Below are positions 17,492 through 24,962 of a DNA stretch of 64,000 nt, one piece after another. The position numbers and the translations under genes were made by a program. Origin of the DNA: an uncultured Thermoanaerobaculum sp. (lineage in GTDB: Bacteria; Acidobacteriota; Thermoanaerobaculia; Thermoanaerobaculales; Thermoanaerobaculaceae); NCBI GenBank assembly GCA_937934115.1, contig CALHAH010000030.1:1-64000 (forward strand), in the 5' to 3' direction. Each line of letters begins with the position of its first letter. The stretch's first letter is position 1. The notes under the pieces were generated by a model. That model was not told the origin of the DNA. It was given only the letters and a program-made list of their open reading frames with translations, and did not search any database.

Positions 17492-18360
17492 GACCGCGTG
17501 ATGATATCAAGGGTAAACAAAGCCCACATGGAAAGGGAAAGCACACCGTTGGCGGTAAAAAAGGCGGCGTTAATCCTATCAAGCCTTCCGTTGCCCACCA
17601 AAAGGTGCTGCCCTAAAAGCAACGCCCAGGCCAACGCCACCGCCAGGATTCCCCAAAAACGGGCATGCACCAACCACGCGAAAGCCGCAAAACCCAAAGC
17701 CGCCAAACCATGCGCCACCCGCGAAGCCGCAAGGGCCTTGCTCACCCCCCAACGGGCGGGGAGGGAGTAAAGGCCGAGGCGCCGGTCGAAGTCCACGTCT
17801 TGCAAGCTGTAAAGGATATCGAAACCGGCCACCCAAAAAGCCACGGCCCCGGCCAAAACCACGGCAGGCAAGGCAAAGCTTCCCGTCACAGCCAGCCATC
17901 CACCCACCGGCGCCATGGCCAATCCCAAACCTAGCCAAAGGTGGGAAGCGGCCGTGAAGCGCTTGGTGTAGGAGTAACCCAAAACCCAAGCGAGAGCCAG
18001 AGGTGAAAGCGCAAAGCACAAGGGGTTGAGCTGCCACGCCGCCACCACCAGTGCTCCCCCGCCGGCAAAAACCAAAGCCCAGGCGTGCAGCGGTCGCAAG
18101 CGGCCTGAAGGCAACGGTCGTCCCGCCGTGCGCGGGTTAGCGGCATCGAAGGGGAGGTCAGCCAAGCGGTTAAAGGCCATGGCTGCGGTCCGGGCCCCCA
18201 CCATAGCCACCAACACCCAGAGCACCACCCGCGTGCTGGGCCACCCGGAAGCTGCCGCGAAAACGCCAATCAACGCAAAGGGCAATGCGAAAACCGTATG
18301 GGGAAAAACCACCAGCTGGGAAAGGTTCGCCAACCAAGCGCGGATACTCACCGTGGCCAC
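17488..18360 (-). CDS. UbiA-family prenyltransferase (4-hydroxybenzoate or MqnP-like)
   Basis: AMAFNRLADLPFDAANPRTAGRPLPSGRL and SLQDVDFDRRLGLYSLPARWG motifs. Confidence 0.88.
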   Translation of the reverse strand: MATVSIRAWLANLSQLVVFPHTVFALPFALIGVFAAASGWPSTRVVLWVLVAMVGARTAAMAFNRLADLPFDAANPRTAGRPLPSGRLRPLHAWALVFAGGGALVVAAWQLNPLCFALSPLALAWVLGYSYTKRFTAASHLWLGLGLAMAPVGGWLAVTGSFALPAVVLAGAVAFWVAGFDILYSLQDVDFDRRLGLYSLPARWGVSKALAASRVAHGLAALGFAAFAWLVHARFWGILAVALAWALLLGQHLLVGNGRLDRINAAFFTANGVLSLSMWALFTLDIITRS

Positions 18361-18962
18361 CCCTGCCAACGGAGCTGCGGGGCCTCCCAGGGGAGTCCCA
18401 AAAGGTCGAAAACCCGCATGCAGTAATGGTCCACAAAATTCCCCAGGCTCTCGCCGCTCACGTAAAAGGCGGGTATAGGCGGCATGACCACCGCTCCCGC
18501 CTCGGTAAGGGTCAAGAGAGCTTGCAGATGAATACGGGAAAGGGGAGTTTCCCGAAATCCGAGGATCAACGGCCAGCGCTGCTTGAGGGCCACATCCCCC
18601 ACCCGTTGGCCCAGCCCGCGGGAAACCCCAGAGGCCAGGGAGCAGGCGGTGGCCGCGGAACAGGGGAGAACCACCACCCCCCGCAAGACGTGGGAGCCGG
18701 AAGCAATGGGGGCCGTCATTTCCGCTTCGCGCCACACGGAGGCTTTGGCTTTTGCCCCTTCGCTCACGGAAAGCAAACCCACAAACCGGTGGGGATCCGC
18801 CCATTCCTTGCCCAGCTCACTGGCCAAGACCATCCGCGAACCATCCGAAAACACAACGTGAAGGTGATCCACGTGCGAATGCTCTAAAGCCAGTTCGGCA
18901 AAACGCACGGGCAGACGCATGCCACAAGCCCCCGTGATCACCAAAGCCAGTTCGGTTCTCAA
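18348..18962 (-). CDS. ubiX: UbiX-family flavin prenyltransferase
   Basis: LVITGACGMRLPVRFAELAL, IASGSHVLRGVVVLPCSAATACSLASGVS. Confidence 0.9.
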   Translation of the reverse strand: MRTELALVITGACGMRLPVRFAELALEHSHVDHLHVVFSDGSRMVLASELGKEWADPHRFVGLLSVSEGAKAKASVWREAEMTAPIASGSHVLRGVVVLPCSAATACSLASGVSRGLGQRVGDVALKQRWPLILGFRETPLSRIHLQALLTLTEAGAVVMPPIPAFYVSGESLGNFVDHYCMRVFDLLGLPWEAPQLRWQGWPR

Positions 18963-19564
18963 CGCTTGCCCCCCAGTCGCCGCACCATCTCCAAACGCGG
19001 GATCCCATCCTCAGTAAAGCGGCGCACCACCCCAAAGCCGAAACGCCGGTACAGGCGCACGGCAGGGCTATCCCGGTCCACCTCTAAAGCCAGCCACCGG
19101 CAACCGGCCCGCCGGGCACGGACAATGGCCTCCGCCAACATGTGGCTGCCTAACCCCCGGCTGCGGTACGCGGGGTGCACAGCTATCGACGAGAGCTGCG
19201 CCACCGGTGGCCACAGCAAAAGCACCATGGCGGCAATGAGGCCTTTCCCCTGGCGCTGGATCAAGCACGTCCAGCCTGGCCACGAGGCCACCTCCCACCA
19301 CGCCTCCCAGCTCCAAGCCCTTTCCCCAAAGCAAAGGCGATCCAGGGAGTAAAGGGCAGGGACGTCGGCGGGCGTGGCGGAAACCAGGGTGCCAAAAGGC
19401 TCGTCACCTGTAAAAAAAACTTGACGCCTGCGCGCCTGCAGCGCCTGGGACACCCCAGCTCCTCCCGCAAAAAAGCTTAACACCAAAGGTAGGAGTGTGC
19501 TTGCGTCTGGCTCCAGCAAGTCTCTAGTTGTTCGATATTTAACCGATCTTGCCGCATTTGGCAC
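18959..19564 (-). CDS. GNAT acetyltransferase, RimI-like (true start probably internal)
   Basis: LSSIAVHPAYRSRGLGSHMLAEAIVRARRAGCRWLALEVDRDSPAVRLYRRFGF. Confidence 0.88.
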   Translation of the reverse strand: MPNAARSVKYRTTRDLLEPDASTLLPLVLSFFAGGAGVSQALQARRRQVFFTGDEPFGTLVSATPADVPALYSLDRLCFGERAWSWEAWWEVASWPGWTCLIQRQGKGLIAAMVLLLWPPVAQLSSIAVHPAYRSRGLGSHMLAEAIVRARRAGCRWLALEVDRDSPAVRLYRRFGFGVVRRFTEDGIPRLEMVRRLGGKR

Positions 19565-19684
19565 GAGGTTTTCAAAAGACCCTCAGCGGGAGGTGGACGA
19601 TGGGCAGCCGGGGACCTTGAAGAAACCAAAGCCTAAGGTAAGCAGAAAACAGCAAACCACGAGAAAAACAGAAAGGAGGGAAAC

Positions 19685-20029
19685 ATGAGGAGAACGTTGG
19701 TGAGCTTGGCGTTGTTGGCTGGCTTAGCGCTGCCGGCGCTGGCCAATACAGAAAAGGGTGGGGTGGTAAACATCAACACCGCTACCGTCCAGGAACTCCA
19801 GCTCCTGCCGCGGGTGGGACCCAGTCTTGCCCAGCGCATCGTGGAGTTCCGGGAAAAGAACGGGCCGTTTAAGAGGGTAGAGGAGCTCATGCGGGTCAAG
19901 GGCATTGGCGAGAAAAGCTTTGACCTGTTGAAGCCCTACCTCACAACCAATGGGCCGACAACTTTAAAACAAAAGGTAGCGTCGGCGCGCAAGCCCGCCC
20001 AAGGCCAAAAGGCCACAGGGGGCAACTAA
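19685..20029 (+). CDS. ComEA-like helix-hairpin-helix protein, secreted
   Basis: Signal peptide; VVNINTATVQELQLLPRVGPSLAQRIVEFREKNGPFKRVEELMRVKGIGEKSFDLLKPYL. Confidence 0.92.
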   Translation: MRRTLVSLALLAGLALPALANTEKGGVVNINTATVQELQLLPRVGPSLAQRIVEFREKNGPFKRVEELMRVKGIGEKSFDLLKPYLTTNGPTTLKQKVASARKPAQGQKATGGN

Positions 20030-20062
20030 CAACAAAAGAAAAAGACGTGGCGTGGACGGGAC

Positions 20063-20083
20063 GGGGGCGGTTCCACCGCCCCC
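20063..20083 (+). terminator. Hairpin GGGGGCGGT-TCC-ACCGCCCCC, terminator/attenuator-like
   Basis: Perfect 9-bp stem with 3-nt loop followed by TTCATT, between the comEA-like gene and the pseudopilin. Confidence 0.5.
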
Positions 20084-20102
20084 TTCATTCCGCGGAGGCA
20101 CC

Positions 20103-20690
20103 ATGGGCGAGAGAAAAGGCTTTTCTCTGGTGGAGCTGGTGGTGGTTTTAGGGATCTTATTCATGCTCTTGACGGTGGCGACGCCGCAGTGGCAGCGGGT
20201 TTACCAGCGGGTGGCGTTGCGGCAAGCAGGTTTTCGTCTCCTCACCGATGCCCAGCGTTGCCAAGCCTTGGCCGCGCAACACCTGGCCAAGGTGGGGCTG
20301 GTGTTTGACGTAGACGGTGGGGGAAGTTTTTACGTGTTGGTGATGGACGGGAACGGCAATGGGGTTTCCCGCAAGGATTACCTCACCGGCCGCGATAAAG
20401 TCGTGGGCGGTCCCGTGTACTTTCGGGATTTTGGTCCCCAGGTGCGCTTGGGTTTACCCCCAAAGTGGCATATCCCCGCACCCAGCGGTAACAAAGCAGT
20501 ACCGGGGGAAGGCACGGCCCTAGGGAAAGCGGGAATCCTAAGCTTTAGCCCTTCCTTTGGGGCCACCCCGGGCTCGGTGTACCTTTCCGCCGGCACCGAG
20601 GTTTTGGCCCTGCGGGTAACCCCTATGGGTGTTGCTCGGCTTTTCACCTGGGATACGCAACGCCGACTTTGGCAAGCGGTGAAGTATTGA
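20103..20690 (+). CDS. Type II secretion / type IV pilus pseudopilin (GspH/FimT-like)
   Basis: Prepilin cleavage signature RKGFSLVELVVVLGILFMLLTVATP. Confidence 0.9.
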   Translation: MGERKGFSLVELVVVLGILFMLLTVATPQWQRVYQRVALRQAGFRLLTDAQRCQALAAQHLAKVGLVFDVDGGGSFYVLVMDGNGNGVSRKDYLTGRDKVVGGPVYFRDFGPQVRLGLPPKWHIPAPSGNKAVPGEGTALGKAGILSFSPSFGATPGSVYLSAGTEVLALRVTPMGVARLFTWDTQRRLWQAVKY

Positions 20691-21603
20691 GCGACAACGG
20701 GTACAAGCCATCGGGCATTACCAAGGAATCCTCAATGGAGGCGCCCGCCGGCACGGGGGCCGCTACCACACAGCCGGCAAGGCAGGCGTGGGCGCCCACC
20801 TCTACCCCTGGCAGCACCACGCACCGGGAAAGCCGTGCACCAAAAGCCACGCGAGCGCCGGCGGCCACCATGGTGTGCTCCAGTTGGCCACCTCCTTCAA
20901 CGTGGGCCAAGGCGTGGACGAAGCTTGTACCAGCCAAGACCTCCATCACCAACCGCCAGTAGGCTTCTGGATCTCCGGCTTCACGAAACGCACCCCGCAC
21001 CACGTGCCCCCAAAGCCGGCCCTGGGCCATCAAGGGATGCCAAAAGGCATCCATGGGTGCAGGCGGCGGGGGGAGAAAGGCCAGGGTTTCGCTGCCCAAC
21101 AGCTGAAAGCCAGTAAAAAGGAAGCCTGAACGGTCCAGGTTTTCGGAGGGTTTGGAAAAACCCACCACCCGCCCCTGGGGGTCCAGGTGCACCGCCCCCC
21201 AGCGCCGCCGATCGGGGTGGGGGAGCAGTAACAACACGGCACGGTCTTTTTTTCCAGCGGCCACAAGGGGTTGTAGGTCCAAGCGGCTCCAACAGTCAGC
21301 GTTGGCCACCAGCACGGGTCCCTTTCGCAACGCGGACCGTGCGGCGGAAAGCCCGCCTGCGGGCCCCAAAAGCTTCGGTTCAAGGGAAAAAACCACCAGC
21401 TCCGCTGGGGCCACCTGGTGCACCGCTGCCACCACCTGTTCTGGGTGGCGGTGGAGGTTCACCACCAAAGACGCACATCCTGCCGAAAGAAGGGCCTGGA
21501 GGCTTGAGGCCAAAAGCGGCTCGCCCACCACTGGCAAAGCTGGCTTGGGGATGAGGAAGGAAAGGGGCTCCATGCGCTCACCTAACCCTGCTGCCAAAAG
21601 CAT
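20644..21603 (-). CDS. NDP-sugar nucleotidyltransferase-like protein
   Basis: MLLAAGLGERMEPLSFLIPKPALPVVGEPLL; left-handed beta-helix-like C-terminus. Confidence 0.88.
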   Translation of the reverse strand: MLLAAGLGERMEPLSFLIPKPALPVVGEPLLASSLQALLSAGCASLVVNLHRHPEQVVAAVHQVAPAELVVFSLEPKLLGPAGGLSAARSALRKGPVLVANADCWSRLDLQPLVAAGKKDRAVLLLLPHPDRRRWGAVHLDPQGRVVGFSKPSENLDRSGFLFTGFQLLGSETLAFLPPPPAPMDAFWHPLMAQGRLWGHVVRGAFREAGDPEAYWRLVMEVLAGTSFVHALAHVEGGGQLEHTMVAAGARVAFGARLSRCVVLPGVEVGAHACLAGCVVAAPVPAGASIEDSLVMPDGLYPLSLNTSPLAKVGVAYPR

Positions 21604-21608
21604 GCCGA

Positions 21609-22187
21609 TCACGAGAACACCATGTGCAGGGGAGCCTCCGGGTGCTCTTTTCTGTAGCTTTGCCAAAGCTCCAGGTACGTGCCGCGCAAAGCAGCCTCCG
21701 GAACAAAGCCCAACGCAACCGCCAGCTCCCGCAACCCTGGCCTTTCCCCTTCCAGCTCCACGAAATCCCCCATGGGGGTGTGGTCCAAGGCCACTGCGGC
21801 GTGACGCAAGCTCCAGGTTTCCCGCTCTTTTTCGTAGTAAAAGACTGGGGCATAACCCAACGCTAGAAGGATTGCCAATGCCTTTTCGCCGGCCTCCACA
21901 CCTACCTCCAGCTCTTCCCGCACTTTAAGACCCGCGGCCAAGCGAGCCGGGCCCTTGAAGGTGAGCAGGTGGTGCTCACCCCACTGCCGCACGCGCAAAA
22001 GGCACCCCTTTTGCCGCAAACTGCCTTGGGCATCGTCCAAAACCCAGTTGCGCTCCAGGGTGGCGGGGACCCTTAGGGACGCCCCCAGCCTTTGCAGGGT
22101 GGCACGCACAGGCACCAAGCTTGCGACCCCAAACTTAAACTCCTGCTCTCTCGCCACGACGGCAGTATACGGGTTGTAGCAGCCCAC
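21609..22187 (-). CDS. CYTH-domain protein
   Basis: EQEFKFGV start, QKGCLLRVRQWGEHHLLTFKGPARLAAGLKVREELEV. Confidence 0.82.
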   Translation of the reverse strand: MGCYNPYTAVVAREQEFKFGVASLVPVRATLQRLGASLRVPATLERNWVLDDAQGSLRQKGCLLRVRQWGEHHLLTFKGPARLAAGLKVREELEVGVEAGEKALAILLALGYAPVFYYEKERETWSLRHAAVALDHTPMGDFVELEGERPGLRELAVALGFVPEAALRGTYLELWQSYRKEHPEAPLHMVFS

Positions 22188-22213
22188 TGATACCGTGGCC
22201 GAAAAAAGGCACC

Positions 22214-24145
22214 TTGCGAGGCGACGGCCCGGCCGTTAGCATGCGCTCCGTGAAGGCCGTGGTTTTTGCCACCGCTGGGCACATTGACCATGGCAAGACG
22301 TCCCTGGTGCACGCCCTCACCGGGGTGTGGTGCGACCGCCTCAAGGAGGAGCAAGAACGGGGCATCACCCTGGTTTTGGGGTTTGCTCCACTTTTGGATC
22401 CCGAAGGGGACGTGGAGGTGTCCTTTGTGGATGTGCCGGGCCACGAACGCTTGGTGCACACCATGGTGGCAGGTGCCGGCGGGGTGGACCGGGCGCTTTT
22501 GGTGGTGGCCGCCAACGAGGGGATCATGCCCCAAACCCGGGAGCATGTGGCCATTCTGAAGCTTTTGGGGATTGAGGGTGGTGTGGTCGCCCTCACCAAG
22601 GCCGATCTCGTGGCCCGCTCGCAGCTGGAGGAACGGCAAAGGGAGCTTGCCACTTTTCTTGCGAACGGTCCCCTGGCTTCCGCCCCCATCATCCCTTGCT
22701 CCAGCATCACCGGTGAAGGGATCCAGGAACTTAAAGCCGCGATCCTCCACCAAGCGCGCCGGGTGTACCGGCAAGGGGAACCCCATCGCCCGTTCCGCTT
22801 GGCTGTGGATCGAGTGTTTAGCTTGCCGGGGGCAGGTACCGTGGTCACCGGTACCGCCCGTTGGGGTGAGGTGCAGGTAGGAGAAGATGTTTGGGTTTTC
22901 CCCCCAGGCCGTGGCGTGCGGGTTCGCAGCCTGCAGGTTCACAGTCAGGAACGGCAACATGCCACCGCTGGGGAGCGGGTAGCCCTGGCCCTGGCTGGCA
23001 TTAAGGTGGACGAAATCCCCCGTGGTGCTCAGGTGGTAACCCTTGGCCCCTGGGAACCCACGGTGCGCTTGGCGCTGGAGGTCACCCTGCTGGCGGAGGC
23101 ACCCGCCCTCGTCGAGGGCCAAAGGCTCTGGCTCCACCTTTTGGCCAGCCGCACGGTGGCTACTGTGGAGCGCGTGAGCCCCCCGCGCGCAGGAGAAAAA
23201 CCCACCCGCGCCCTGGTACGCTTGGCCAAGCCCATCCTCGCCTTCCCCGAAGACCGGGTCATTCTCCGCCGCATGACACCGGCCGCCACGGTAGGGGGCG
23301 GTGTGGTGCTGGATACGAGCCTGCCGCGGCTTTCGCGCCGCCAGCTGGGGATTCTGGAAAAGCTGCCGGTACCCTCCCACCGCCGGGAGCTGCTCCTCGC
23401 CATGGTGGAGCGCACGGGCAGGTGCGGCATGAGCCGCTCGCAGTTGGCCGCGCGGTTGGGTTTTTTTCCCGAAGGCGTCCACCAAACTCTGGGAGAACTG
23501 GAGGCTTTTGGGCACATCACGTTGCTGCCGGGCAGAGATCCCTGGGCCTTGCCTTGCCAGGCCCTCGGGGAGGTTGTGGCGGAAGCGGCTAAGCTCCTAA
23601 AAGAAAAAGGAGAGCTGGGGCTTAGCGCCGGCGAGCTCATGCAAGCGTTACACCTGGGGAAGCCCAAGTCCCTCCGTGGGTTTTATTTGCAGAAGCTTTT
23701 GGCGCAAGGAGTGGCGCGTGAGGAAAACGGGCGCTTTTTCGCCGCGAACCTCAAACCGCTCACCAGTCCCCTGGCGGAAAAAGTGGAAGCAATGTACCGG
23801 CAAGCACGGCTTTCGGCACCGTCGCCGGAGGAAGCCGCCGCGCAACTTTCGGCACCCCCAAAGGCCGTGGAGGGCCTTATCAAGCTGCTGGTACGTGAGG
23901 GGCGGTTGGTGCGGGTTGGTGGCAAATGGATCCTCCACCGGCACGTCTTGGATGAGATCGTAACTTCCCTGCGCCGTTGGGGCGTGGAGCGTTTCGACGT
24001 GGCTCAGTTTAAAGACCGCTTCGGTCTTACCCGCAAGCTGGCCATCCCCATCCTGGAGTGGCTGGATTCACAACGAGTCACCCGCAGAGAAGGGAACTTT
24101 CGGCGCCTCTTGCCTACCTCACGGGGTACGAGCTGGTCCGGCTAA
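22214..24145 (+). CDS. selB: Selenocysteine-specific translation elongation factor
   Basis: ATAGHIDHGKTSLVHALTGVWCDRLKEEQERGITLVLGFA; DVPGHERLVHTMVAGAGGVDRALLVVAANEGIMPQTREH; winged-helix C-terminal domains. Confidence 0.95.
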   Translation: MRGDGPAVSMRSVKAVVFATAGHIDHGKTSLVHALTGVWCDRLKEEQERGITLVLGFAPLLDPEGDVEVSFVDVPGHERLVHTMVAGAGGVDRALLVVAANEGIMPQTREHVAILKLLGIEGGVVALTKADLVARSQLEERQRELATFLANGPLASAPIIPCSSITGEGIQELKAAILHQARRVYRQGEPHRPFRLAVDRVFSLPGAGTVVTGTARWGEVQVGEDVWVFPPGRGVRVRSLQVHSQERQHATAGERVALALAGIKVDEIPRGAQVVTLGPWEPTVRLALEVTLLAEAPALVEGQRLWLHLLASRTVATVERVSPPRAGEKPTRALVRLAKPILAFPEDRVILRRMTPAATVGGGVVLDTSLPRLSRRQLGILEKLPVPSHRRELLLAMVERTGRCGMSRSQLAARLGFFPEGVHQTLGELEAFGHITLLPGRDPWALPCQALGEVVAEAAKLLKEKGELGLSAGELMQALHLGKPKSLRGFYLQKLLAQGVAREENGRFFAANLKPLTSPLAEKVEAMYRQARLSAPSPEEAAAQLSAPPKAVEGLIKLLVREGRLVRVGGKWILHRHVLDEIVTSLRRWGVERFDVAQFKDRFGLTRKLAIPILEWLDSQRVTRREGNFRRLLPTSRGTSWSG

Positions 24146-24953
24146 CACGCAAGCCTTCGGCGCGCAGCGCTCCCACCCTTGTCTCCAGTACACCGGCAAG
24201 CACCACCCACGCCGTAGTGGGACTGCCCTTGGTGTGCGCGGGGGTGAAAAGCCAGCTGCCAGCGGAAGCCAGCACCCACGAGCGCAACCCCTCGGGGCAC
24301 GCCAGAAAAACCAACCGTTTAACCTTGCCGTCAGTACCCACCTCGGCCAAGAGCTTGAAAGGTTGGCGAAACTCCTGTGCCGGGACCTTCGCAGAAAAAC
24401 GCCGGGGAGCCGGCAAGGCTGAAAGCTGCTCCAGGGCCGTGCTGGGCAGTTGGCCGTCTTTTGCGTCTCCTGGCGGCAGGGGAGGTGTTTCCACATGAGG
24501 AGTTTCCCCGGGGTCGGGCAAGGTTACCAGCAGCTGCGCCACACGTCCTTCCTTTACCTCTCCGCGGAGATCAGCGCTCACATCAACCCACGTCGCCACC
24601 GGTTGCCCAAAAGCCTTGGCCGGCGTGAACTCGGTTTCCAAAAGCGCTTGCCGCACCGGCTCCAACACCCCAGGGAAGGGATTGGTGATGGGTTGCGCTC
24701 GCCGGCATGTGCCGTTTTTCTCGATGTACACCGCAAAAGTAGCGGCAACGGTCACGTTAAAGTCCTTGCGCATAGGCGTTTGGCGCGGGGAGGGTTGTTG
24801 GTCTACCGGGGAAAAGAAGGGGTTAATGGGAGGCACAGCCGGCAACTCCATGGGCACCGGCACCGGCAACTGTACCTTGCGCTCCCAAGGCTTTTCCACC
24901 TTGGGGTTACCTTCCTGCACCGCCAAAAGCACCAACAGGATCGCCGCGTGCAT
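24114..24953 (-). CDS. Secreted TonB-C-like/hypothetical protein
   Basis: Signal peptide MHAAILLVLLAVQE; proline-rich N-terminal region; two repeats suggestive of TonB C-terminal-like domains. Confidence 0.5.
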   Translation of the reverse strand: MHAAILLVLLAVQEGNPKVEKPWERKVQLPVPVPMELPAVPPINPFFSPVDQQPSPRQTPMRKDFNVTVAATFAVYIEKNGTCRRAQPITNPFPGVLEPVRQALLETEFTPAKAFGQPVATWVDVSADLRGEVKEGRVAQLLVTLPDPGETPHVETPPLPPGDAKDGQLPSTALEQLSALPAPRRFSAKVPAQEFRQPFKLLAEVGTDGKVKRLVFLACPEGLRSWVLASAGSWLFTPAHTKGSPTTAWVVLAGVLETRVGALRAEGLRVSRTSSYPVR

Positions 24954-24962
24954 GAGCCTATC

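Noticed and set aside
17488-18804. 438-aa UbiA protein as annotated in the ORF track
   Set aside because: The N-terminal ~145 residues are the out-of-frame antecedent of the overlapping ubiX gene; the UbiA domain starts near 18360.
19540-19640. Possible c-di-GMP/cGAMP (GEMM-like) riboswitch upstream of the ComEA-like gene (GGCACG..GGGCAGCCGGGG)
   Set aside because: The required GGGCAAACC and GACGCAAAGCC core motifs are absent.
21152-21928. Long ORFs antisense to confident genes (also e.g. 4436-5362, 22073-23515, 10703-12076, 25551-26774, 60382-61479)
   Set aside because: Low-complexity Arg/Pro/Gly-rich translations, typical of reverse-frame ORFs in high-GC DNA; the opposite strand encodes recognised proteins.
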